DNA of 64,000 nucleotides, from assembly GCA_028280885.1 (NCBI GenBank), contig JANQKY010000087.1:1-64000 (forward strand), written 5' to 3'. The DNA is from Tepidamorphus sp. (GTDB taxonomy: Bacteria; Pseudomonadota; Alphaproteobacteria; Rhizobiales; Tepidamorphaceae). The notes beneath the pieces are model-generated. The model did no database searches. It had not been told where the DNA came from and worked only from the letters and a program-made list of their open reading frames with translations. Below are positions 7,876-15,043 of this stretch, piece after piece. A program made the position numbers and the translations under genes. Position 1 is the stretch's first letter. Every line of letters starts with the position of its first letter.

Positions 7876-8682
7876 ATGGGTTCGAAACTGCGTTTGCTGC
7901 ACCATCCGGCCTCCCAGCCGTGCCGCTCGGCGCGTCAGTTCCTGATCGAGAACGACATTCCCTTCGAGGACGACATCGTCGACATCACCACGAACATCAA
8001 CGAGCGCCAGGAGTTCCGCGACGAATACAATCCCACCGGGCAGGTTCCGATCCTGGTCGATGGCGACTTCAAGGTCTGGGAGAACGTCGCGATCGGCCGC
8101 TATCTGAACGAGAAATACGACTGCCCCGCCCACTGGTTCGGTTCGACCCTGCACGAACGCGCGCGGATCAATCAGTTCGTGCAGTGGTATGCCTACACGC
8201 TGCGGCTTGGCGGCGGCGCCTTCCACTGGACGATCTTCGCGCCGATGATCTATGGCGCCGACAAGGACTTCACGGCGGAGCGCCGCAAGGGCTTCCATCT
8301 CCTCTACGAGTCGATGGACCTTCTGGAAAACTACTGGCTCAAGGACGACCCGTATGTCTGCGGCAGCGAGGTCAGCTATGGCGATCTCGCCGCGTTCCAC
8401 GAATTCGTGTCGCATGATGCCGGCAACATCATTCCCGACACCGTCTGGAAGAAGCATCCCAAGATCACCGCCTGGTTCGACGTGATGTCGAAGCGCCCGG
8501 CCAACAAGGAGGTGAGCCAGTGGCAATACGAGACCATCGAGAAGGTGCTGGCCGGTGAGATGAAGGTCGAGTTCACCCGCCGGACCGCGGTGCTGAAGGG
8601 CACGGAAGCCCATGGCGGCCACAATACCGGCATTCCCCATCTCGACGAGGATCACGATTTCATCGCCGAGGTCGAGGCCTGA
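7876..8682 (+). CDS. Glutathione S-transferase, dichloromethane dehalogenase (DcmA) homologue
   Basis: Theta-class glutathione transferase of 268 residues. From memory it matches DcmA of methylotrophs over nearly its whole length, including HPASQPCRSA, ERQEFRDEYNPTGQVPILVDG, NQFVQWYAYTLRLGGGAFHW and DLAAFHEFVSHDAG. Ser13 and Trp118 fall where DcmA has its glutathione-activating Ser12 and active-site Trp117. DcmA converts dichloromethane with glutathione to formaldehyde and HCl. The C-terminus is somewhat shorter than the roughly 288-residue DcmA. The ATG at 7876 has GAGAGGAAA ahead. It is divergent from a DcmR-like regulator and followed by an oxygenase, CoA transferase and nitrilase. Real substrate not proven. 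Confidence 0.88.
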   Translation: MGSKLRLLHHPASQPCRSARQFLIENDIPFEDDIVDITTNINERQEFRDEYNPTGQVPILVDGDFKVWENVAIGRYLNEKYDCPAHWFGSTLHERARINQFVQWYAYTLRLGGGAFHWTIFAPMIYGADKDFTAERRKGFHLLYESMDLLENYWLKDDPYVCGSEVSYGDLAAFHEFVSHDAGNIIPDTVWKKHPKITAWFDVMSKRPANKEVSQWQYETIEKVLAGEMKVEFTRRTAVLKGTEAHGGHNTGIPHLDEDHDFIAEVEA

Positions 8683-8760
8683 GATCTCTTTGGGATGGTG
8701 GCCGGGGGGCGCATAAGGTGCCCCCCAAGTACCGTAATCCGCCCCGATCCGGAGTTTCGG

Positions 8761-9756
8761 ATGACCGTGACAGATGAGGCACAAGCCGATGCGGCCTGTA
8801 TCGGCGCATTCACCTATCTGGCCGCGTCCACGCAGACCTCGCTGTATCGCAACGGCAAGGTCTTCACGCGCCGCGACCAGGGCGGCAACGATGCGCCCTG
8901 GGTCGGCGCCGCGCTGGAAAAACGGCGGCTCCCGGTCCATGACGCCCGCGCGCTTATGGGCAAGCAGCGGCGCACGCTCGATGCCAACGGCTTCGAAATG
9001 CTCGCCCGCCCGCTCGACACACCGGCGATCGACTTCCTCGACCATGAGCAGGTCGTCCGCGACTACTATCCCCATTGCGCCGAGATCATTCGTAAGGCAA
9101 GCGGCGCCCGGCTGGTGGCGGCCTTCGACCACAATGTCCGCTCGGTGACCGGCAACAGGACCAGGCGGCACAGCGCCGGCGGCCAGCAGGTGCAGCCGCC
9201 GCTGCACATGGTGCATGGCGACTACACGCTGACCAGCGCGCCGCGACGGCTGCGCGATCTGGCCAGGCCGCCAAGCGACAACGATACCTATCGGCACCGG
9301 CTTGGGCCGCGCGAAACGCTGCTCGATAAAAACGACGTCTGGCGCGCGCTCGACGGTGGCCGGTTCGCGATCATCAACCTGTGGCGCAACATCGCCGATG
9401 CGCCGGTCGCCACCCATCCCCTGGCGCTGTGCGATGCCGCCCGCGTCAGTCCCGACGATCTGGTCGTCTTCGAGATCCATTATTCCGACCGGATCGGCGA
9501 GAATTACTACGCGAAGCACTCGGGCGCGCACCGGTGGTACTATTATCCGGCGCTGACGCGCGACGAGGCGCTGCTGATCAAGCAATGGGATTCGGCCGGC
9601 GACCTGGCGCGCTCGAAGGGGACGCGGGCCGATGGTGCCGACCCCGGATCGCCCTGCACCTTCAGCTTCCACAGCGCCTTCGACGACACGACGGCGCCGC
9701 CGGACGCGCCCGACCGCTGGAGCATCGAGGTGCGCTGCGCCGTGCTGTTCGCTTAG
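8761..9756 (+). CDS. CmcJ/NvfI family putative Fe(II)-dependent oxygenase
   Basis: Protein of 331 residues resembling the CmcJ/NvfI family (cephamycin CmcJ of Streptomyces; fungal hydroxylases and desaturases such as AsaB). Diagnostic stretches are VHGDYTLTSAPRR, INLWRNI, THPLALCDA, FEIHYSDRIGE and HRWYYYPALTRDEALLIKQWDS. An H-x-D pair (His152, Asp154) and a distal His304 in FSFHSAFDD would suit a 2-His-1-carboxylate iron site. The start at 8761 follows a GGAG site; upstream codons carry no homology. It lies 78 bp after the DcmA-like gene in the same direction. The reaction is unknown; hydroxylation or desaturation of a small molecule is a family-based guess. Confidence 0.78.
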   Translation: MTVTDEAQADAACIGAFTYLAASTQTSLYRNGKVFTRRDQGGNDAPWVGAALEKRRLPVHDARALMGKQRRTLDANGFEMLARPLDTPAIDFLDHEQVVRDYYPHCAEIIRKASGARLVAAFDHNVRSVTGNRTRRHSAGGQQVQPPLHMVHGDYTLTSAPRRLRDLARPPSDNDTYRHRLGPRETLLDKNDVWRALDGGRFAIINLWRNIADAPVATHPLALCDAARVSPDDLVVFEIHYSDRIGENYYAKHSGAHRWYYYPALTRDEALLIKQWDSAGDLARSKGTRADGADPGSPCTFSFHSAFDDTTAPPDAPDRWSIEVRCAVLFA

Positions 9757-9843
9757 GATCGCCTTGACTTGCCGTCGGCGCGAATCAGGATGTCGCCGAC
9801 AGGCAGCAAACGCTTGAAAAGCGCGATCGGAAGGAATGCTTAC

Positions 9844-11013
9844 ATGACAGGACCGCTCAGCGGCATCCGCATCATTGATCTGACGATGGTCGTTTCCGGA
9901 CCGATGGCGACGATGATGCTCGCCGACCAGGGCGCCGAGGTGATCAAGATCGAGCGCGCGGAAGGCGATTTCACCCGCCACGTGGCGACCCGGCGCGGCG
10001 GCGTCGCCGCCTCTTTCCTGAACAACAACAGGGGCAAGAAATCGGTCGTCGTCGATCTGAAGGACCCCGCCGGCGTGGAGGCGGTCAAGCGGCTTGCGCG
10101 CGACGCCGACGTCTTCGTCCAGAACTTCCGCCCAGGCGTCGCCGACCGGCTGGGGCTCGGCGCCGATGTCCTGCGGGCGCTCAATCCGCGGCTGGTCTAC
10201 ATGTCGATTTCCGGCTTCGGCTTCGACGGACCGCTGAAGGACAAGCCGGTCTACGATCCGCTGATCCAGGCGGTGTCGGCGCTCACCACCGTGCAGGCCG
10301 GTTCCGACGAGGACCGCCCGCGCCTGATCCGCACCATCCTGCCCGACAAGCTGACCGCCTTCCAGGCCGCCCAGGCGATCACCGCCGCGCTCGTTGCCCG
10401 GGAGCGGACCGGCGAGGGCCAGGAGGTCAGGCTGTCGATGCTCGACACGGTCATCTCCTTCCTGTGGGGATCGGACATGAACGGCCATACCTTCGTCGGC
10501 GATGAACATGAAACCGAGGAGGCGCAGTCCTTCGTCGATCTCATCTACGAGGTGGCCGACGGCTATGTCAGCATATCGGTCATGCAGGACAAGCACTGGG
10601 CCGGACTGGCCCGGGCGACCGGGCGGCCGGACATCCTGGACGACGAGCGGTTCGCCGATGCCGAGCGCCGCGACATCCATCGCGACGCCAGGCTGAGGCT
10701 GACCCAGGAGATCGTCGCGGGCCTCAAGCGGGACGACCTGCTCGACCGGCTGGAACGCGAGGGCGTGCCCTGCGCGCCGGTGCTGACGCGGCGCGAAATG
10801 CGGCAGCATCCGCAGATCGCTGCCAACCGGACGCTGTTCGAATACGACCACCCGGTCGCCGGACGCCTGCGGCAGGCCCGCAATCCGGCCGTCTTCCTGG
10901 GCACCCCGACGGGCAGGACGACACCGGCGCCGTCGCTGGGCGAGCACACCGAGGCGGTTCTCGGGGCGGTCTCGGCGGCCGATGGGTCCGCTGGCGGGTC
11001 GACGGGACGCTGA
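9844..11013 (+). CDS. CaiB/BaiF-type class III CoA transferase
   Basis: Cytoplasmic formyl-CoA transferase/CaiB family protein of 389 residues that moves CoA between carboxylic acids. Family segments include IRIIDLTMVVSGPMATMMLADQGAEVIKIE, FLNNNRGKKSVVVDLK with ADVFVQNFRPGVADRLGLG after it, and SISGFGFDGPL. The catalytic-type Asp lies in the FRPGVADRLG/KPVYDPLIQ part. The ATG at 9844 (AAGGA ahead) gives the standard N-terminus; an upstream in-frame extension is not conserved. Its TGA overlaps the ATG of the nitrilase by one base, so the two are translationally coupled. Together they could turn a nitrile into an acid and then into a CoA thioester. Confidence 0.9.
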   Translation: MTGPLSGIRIIDLTMVVSGPMATMMLADQGAEVIKIERAEGDFTRHVATRRGGVAASFLNNNRGKKSVVVDLKDPAGVEAVKRLARDADVFVQNFRPGVADRLGLGADVLRALNPRLVYMSISGFGFDGPLKDKPVYDPLIQAVSALTTVQAGSDEDRPRLIRTILPDKLTAFQAAQAITAALVARERTGEGQEVRLSMLDTVISFLWGSDMNGHTFVGDEHETEEAQSFVDLIYEVADGYVSISVMQDKHWAGLARATGRPDILDDERFADAERRDIHRDARLRLTQEIVAGLKRDDLLDRLEREGVPCAPVLTRREMRQHPQIAANRTLFEYDHPVAGRLRQARNPAVFLGTPTGRTTPAPSLGEHTEAVLGAVSAADGSAGGSTGR

Positions 11014-11945
11014 TGCCGCGCACCCTGAAGGTCGCAGCGGTGCAGGCCGCGCCCGTCTTTCTCGATGCCGGCGCGACGACGGACAAGGCGCTCGGTCTGT
11101 TGCGCGAGGCGGCCGGCGCGGGCGCGGCGCTTGTCGCCTTCCCGGAAGTGTTCATCGCCGGATATCCCTCCTGGCTGCGGGTGCCCTCGATCGCGACCGA
11201 CGATACGCTGCTCAAGGCCGGCCACGTTGCCTATCTCGACAGCGCCATCGCCGCGACCGGCCCCGAGATCGCGGCGATCGCCAAGGCTGCCCGCGAGCTG
11301 GGTGTGTTCGTCTATATCGGGTTTGTCGAGAAAAACGGGTCCGGCGGCTCGGTCTACGCGGCGCTTGCCGCAATCCACCCCGACAGGGGCGTCGTCGGCG
11401 TGCATCGCAAGCTCAAGCCCACCTTCCACGAACGGCTCATCTGGAGCGACGGCGACGGCAACGGGCTGACGGTGCATGACTGGAACGGCGTTCGGCTCGG
11501 CGCCCTGAACTGCTACGAGAACTGGCTGCCGCTTGCCCGCCACGCGCTTTATGCGGAGGGCGAGCAGGTGCATGTCGCGACCTGGCCGGGTGATCTCGAC
11601 GTGACCCAGCCGATCTCGCAATTCGTCGCGATGGAAGGCCGCGTCTATGTGATTTCCGCCTCCGGCCTCCTGCGCGCCGGCGACATTCCCGACCGCTTCC
11701 CCTTGCGGGCGCAGGTCGTGGACGGGCGCGACGTGATCAACGACGGAGGATCGATGATCGTCGATCCCGGCGGGGCGATCCTGGCCGGGCCGGTGACGGG
11801 CGAGGAGTGTATCCTCTACGCCGATATCGATACCGAAAGGGTGATGGCCGAGCGCCTGAAGCTGGATCCCGCCGGCCACTACAGCCGCAACGATGTGCTG
11901 CGCCTTGCCGTGAACCGGAGCCGTCTCGATCCGCCGCCTGGCTGA
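11013..11945 (+). CDS. Nitrilase (carbon-nitrogen hydrolase, true nitrilase branch)
   Basis: Enzyme of 310 residues expected to hydrolyse a nitrile to carboxylic acid and ammonia. The catalytic triad is complete: Glu in FPEVFIAGYP, Lys in HRKLKPTFHE, Cys in NCYENWLPL. The long segment AEGEQVHVATWPG with ...SQFVAMEGRVYVISASG is typical of branch-1 nitrilases, not amidases. The residue after the Cys is Tyr where most nitrilases have Trp (CYE, not CWE), which could affect specificity. It is coupled to the CoA transferase by a one-base stop/start overlap and ends 14 bases from the convergent thioesterase gene. Confidence 0.88.
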   Translation: MPRTLKVAAVQAAPVFLDAGATTDKALGLLREAAGAGAALVAFPEVFIAGYPSWLRVPSIATDDTLLKAGHVAYLDSAIAATGPEIAAIAKAARELGVFVYIGFVEKNGSGGSVYAALAAIHPDRGVVGVHRKLKPTFHERLIWSDGDGNGLTVHDWNGVRLGALNCYENWLPLARHALYAEGEQVHVATWPGDLDVTQPISQFVAMEGRVYVISASGLLRAGDIPDRFPLRAQVVDGRDVINDGGSMIVDPGGAILAGPVTGEECILYADIDTERVMAERLKLDPAGHYSRNDVLRLAVNRSRLDPPPG

Positions 11946-11959
11946 AGAGCCGGACGCGT

Positions 11960-12379
11960 TTATGCCTTGCCGCCAGCAGCGCCCGTGCTGAAGGTTCCCC
12001 GCGCCAGGGCGAAGACGGTTCCGTCCCTGTCCCTGACGGAAACATCGGCGACGCCGACGGACCGTCCGACCTTGCGGGCCCGCGCGTCGGCGAACAGGTC
12101 GACCTTGCAGGGGGCCTGCAGGTAGTCGATCCGCAGATCAACGGTCGGTGTCGGCCGGCCGGCCCGGACAGTGCACGCCATCGTTGCCGCGACATCGGCC
12201 AGCGCCGCGATGACCCCGCCATGATAGTTGCCCATCCCGGCAAACAGCGTGTAGGCGGTATCGAAGGGCAGATGCAGGGTGACTTGCCCCGCGGCAGCGT
12301 CGCAGGCCTCTGCGCGGAGCTTGAGGATCTTGTGGAATTCGGCCCCGGCGAGCAGGGCGTTCAGATCGTCGAGGGTCAT
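11960..12379 (-). CDS. PaaI-like hotdog thioesterase
   Basis: Hotdog-fold acyl-CoA thioesterase of 139 residues. The family core is visible in FAGMGNYHGGVIAALADVAATMACTV, where most relatives have N-x-x-G-x-x-HGG; here Asn-Tyr-His precedes GGV. The following PTVDLRIDYLQAP is also typical. It is the last gene of the MarR-associated minus-strand operon, nine bases after the TRAP permease, and could release CoA from the product of the acyl-CoA ligase in that operon. The specific substrate is unknown. Confidence 0.82.
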   Translation of the reverse strand: MTLDDLNALLAGAEFHKILKLRAEACDAAAGQVTLHLPFDTAYTLFAGMGNYHGGVIAALADVAATMACTVRAGRPTPTVDLRIDYLQAPCKVDLFADARARKVGRSVGVADVSVRDRDGTVFALARGTFSTGAAGGKA

Positions 12380-12388
12380 ATCTACTTC

Positions 12389-13690
12389 CTAAAGCATGAT
12401 GGAGGGCAGCCAGAGCGTCAGGCCGGGGAAGGTCAGAAGCAGCGCCATCACCACCAGTTCGGCGAGCAGGAACCACAGGACGCCGCGAAAGATCACCGGC
12501 AGCGAGACCTCCGGCGGGGCGACGGATTTCGCCGCGAAGACATTCAGGCCGATCGGCGGCGTGATCAGGCCGATCTCGATATATTTGACGATAATGATGC
12601 CGATCCAGATCAGGTCGAAGCCGACGCGTTCGAACAGCGGCAGCAGCACCGAGATGGAGATCAGCATGACGCCGAAGGGATCGAGGAACATGCCGAGGAC
12701 GACGAAGACGAGCGCCGTGACGACCAGCAGCACCATCGGCGACAGGTTCCAGGACTGGACGGCGTCGGCGACCGTCACCGGCAGGCCGGTCAGCGCCATG
12801 TAGCGGGTCAGCATGAAGGCGCCGATCGCAACGAACAGGATCATCGCCGTGCTCCAGACCGTCTCCATCAGGGTCTGCCAGAGCTGGGCGAGGCCGAAGC
12901 CGCCGCGCAGGAAAGCGAAGAGGGCGGCGAACAGCGCCCCGACGGCGCCGGCTTCCGAGGGGCTGAACACGCCGCCATAGATCCCGCCGAGGACGCAGAT
13001 GGCCAGGACGGGCAGCGGCCAGACATCGCGCAGGTCGTCGGCGAGCGACGCACCCGCCGGCTCGACTGGCGGCGCAAGCTGCGGGTTCCGGTGGGCCCGG
13101 ATCAGGATCATCGCGGCATAGGCGGCAGCCGTCAGCAGCCCCGGCACGATGCCGGCGAAGAACAGCTTGGCGACCGACTGCTCGGCGAGAATGCCGTAGA
13201 CGATTAAGGGTATCGATGGCGGAATGAGCGCTGCCAGCGTGCCCGAACAGGCGCAGACGGCCGTTGCCAGCCCCGGATCGTAGCGGCTGCGCAGCATCTC
13301 GGGGATCGCCGCGCGGCCCATGGCGACCGTTGTCGCGATGCTCGAGCCGGAGGCGGCGCCGAAACCGGCGGCGGCGAAGTTGGTGGCGATCGCAAGCCCG
13401 CCCGGCAGCCGGCCGACCAGATGTTCGGCGAGCCGGAAGATGCCGTCGGTCATGCCGGAGCGAAAGGCGATGTTGCCCATCAGCAGGAACAGCGGAACGG
13501 CGGCGAATTCCCAGCTTGCGGCGAATTCCTGCGGCACGCGCGCCATAAGACTGATCGCCGCCTTGGCCGGCAGCAGCGCCAGCGCGCCCACAAACGATAC
13601 GAGCCCGAGCGCCAGCCCGATCGGCACCCGCAACCCGATCAGCACGAAAGCCCCGAGCAGCGCCAGGCCGCCTTGTTCGAGCGGGCTCAT
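12389..13690 (-). CDS. TRAP transporter large permease (DctM)
   Basis: Integral membrane ion-transporter subunit of 433 residues with about a dozen hydrophobic helices. Typical DctM segments are VPLFLLMGNIAFRSGMTDG, AAGFGAASGSSIATTVAMG, LIPPSIPLIVYG and FLDPFGVMLISISVLLP. It drives Na+ or proton-coupled uptake of an organic acid together with the DctQ gene just upstream (4-base overlap) and the DctP gene at 18617, which is separated from them by four catabolic genes in the same operon. Confidence 0.93.
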   Translation of the reverse strand: MSPLEQGGLALLGAFVLIGLRVPIGLALGLVSFVGALALLPAKAAISLMARVPQEFAASWEFAAVPLFLLMGNIAFRSGMTDGIFRLAEHLVGRLPGGLAIATNFAAAGFGAASGSSIATTVAMGRAAIPEMLRSRYDPGLATAVCACSGTLAALIPPSIPLIVYGILAEQSVAKLFFAGIVPGLLTAAAYAAMILIRAHRNPQLAPPVEPAGASLADDLRDVWPLPVLAICVLGGIYGGVFSPSEAGAVGALFAALFAFLRGGFGLAQLWQTLMETVWSTAMILFVAIGAFMLTRYMALTGLPVTVADAVQSWNLSPMVLLVVTALVFVVLGMFLDPFGVMLISISVLLPLFERVGFDLIWIGIIIVKYIEIGLITPPIGLNVFAAKSVAPPEVSLPVIFRGVLWFLLAELVVMALLLTFPGLTLWLPSIML

Positions 13691-14196
13691 CGCGCGCCCC
13701 GGATCAACGTTCCGACGGCGGTGACCGCCTGAGCGGCGGCGATCCCCCCGGCGAGCACGAAGCCGAGCGGCACGAACCAGCGCGGTGGCCAGACCGGCAG
13801 GATGAAATCGGGCAATTCGACGCGCTCTCCGGCCAGCGTCGCGTGATAGGCCTGACCGGTCGTGTACCAGGCAAGACCCGCGCAGGCAGCAAGCATCAGG
13901 GTGGCGGCGAGCAGGTCGAGCGCCGCGTCGAGGCGCGGCGGCAGGGTGCCGCGGGCAAGGTCGACGCTGATATGCATCTTTCTGGCCTGCAGGCCGCCGA
14001 GCGCCAGAAACACGATCGCCACCATGAACCAGTCGCTGACCAGTTCGCTCGTGCCGGCAAAACCCCGGCCGAGCAGCCGCAGGGCGACGTCGGCGCCGAT
14101 GACGAGAACCATGCCGGCAAGCGCCACCGCACCGCCGCTGCCGGCGATGTCGCTGACAGGCCTGATCCAGCCGCGCCGTGGCGTCGGGTCAGGCAT
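13687..14196 (-). CDS. TRAP transporter small permease (DctQ)
   Basis: Four-helix membrane protein of 169 residues. DctQ-like features are LRLLGRGFAGTSELVSDWFMV in the second helix region and ARKMHISVDL before the third helix. The start at 14196 was chosen because it gives a normal-length DctQ and overlaps the end of the VOC gene by eight bases; the open frame extends 46 codons further upstream through that gene. It overlaps DctM by four bases. Confidence 0.87.
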   Translation of the reverse strand: MPDPTPRRGWIRPVSDIAGSGGAVALAGMVLVIGADVALRLLGRGFAGTSELVSDWFMVAIVFLALGGLQARKMHISVDLARGTLPPRLDAALDLLAATLMLAACAGLAWYTTGQAYHATLAGERVELPDFILPVWPPRWFVPLGFVLAGGIAAAQAVTAVGTLIRGAR

Positions 14197-15043
14197 CGGC
14201 GGGCTCGAAGGCCAGCAGATTGCCCTGCGCCGCGGCGGGATCGAGATAGGCGCCGTTCCGACCGCGGCGAGGCGAAAACCCGCGATCGGCCAGGAACGCG
14301 GTCGTCCGCTCCAGGTCGCGGCAGGTAACGGCAAATCCGACGAGCCTGTCGCCCCCTTCGACGGGCGCGAGACCCGGATAGGCGGCTTCGAGTTCGCGTG
14401 CTGTATATATTCGCAAGTCGACCGCGCCGATCGTCACGCGCACCGGGTCGCTGCCGTTGATTTCGGCGCCCCAGACGGTGCGATAGTGGTCGGCGACGTC
14501 TGCGAGATCGTCCGCGACCGCGATGATGGCCTTCAGGCCCGTCGCACCGTTCGGGTGGTCGACGAAGTCGGGCCGCACGTAGTGCTGCGGCGTCTTGTGC
14601 TGGCAGACGTTCCAGAAGAAGGGCGACTGGCCGATATCGGGGATGAGGACCGCGAAGCGTGGCGTGATCACTTCGCCGCCCGGCAGGTCCCAGTCGCGCT
14701 CCAGGTGGATCGGTTCGGGCATGCGAAGCCCGTGTTCGCGCAGGGCTCGATAGGTCGCGTCGATGTCGGGCGCGACCGTGACCATCGAGACCGGCCGCCC
14801 CGCCGGCGGCAGCAGTTGCGGCATCGGCTGCGGCGCCCGGTCGGCATCCTCGAGCGCCATCAGTTCGATATAGTTGCAGGCGTCCGGCTGCCGGGCTGGA
14901 AAGCAGACGAGCCGGTTGCTCAGGCCCGGCATCAGGCTGCGCGGCGTTGCCGTGAAGCCCAGCCTTTCAAACAGCGCGCCGGCCTGCTGGCTGTCTTCAA
15001 CGCTGATCATCAGATGGTCGATGGCGGCGATGCCCGTCGTCAT
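14189..15043 (-). CDS. VOC (glyoxalase/dioxygenase fold) protein
   Basis: Protein of 284 residues with a vicinal oxygen chelate fold: the opening IDHLMISVEDSQQAGALFERLGF is the classic first beta-alpha-beta unit, and a second VOC-like half runs from about residue 165 (GLKAIIAVADDLADVADHY) to the end. The length fits the glyoxalase-like (Glyoxalase_3) group. Activity cannot be read from sequence; ring-opening dioxygenase, isomerase or lyase are options. It overlaps the acyl-CoA ligase stop by four bases and the DctQ start by eight, so it is a core member of this operon. Confidence 0.8.
   Translation of the reverse strand: MTTGIAAIDHLMISVEDSQQAGALFERLGFTATPRSLMPGLSNRLVCFPARQPDACNYIELMALEDADRAPQPMPQLLPPAGRPVSMVTVAPDIDATYRALREHGLRMPEPIHLERDWDLPGGEVITPRFAVLIPDIGQSPFFWNVCQHKTPQHYVRPDFVDHPNGATGLKAIIAVADDLADVADHYRTVWGAEINGSDPVRVTIGAVDLRIYTARELEAAYPGLAPVEGGDRLVGFAVTCRDLERTTAFLADRGFSPRRGRNGAYLDPAAAQGNLLAFEPADA

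Noticed and set aside
6721..8682. Recently transferred dcm catabolic transposon
   Set aside because: No IS elements, no repeats at the borders and no obvious change in base use relative to neighbours, so recent transfer is not supported by what is visible.
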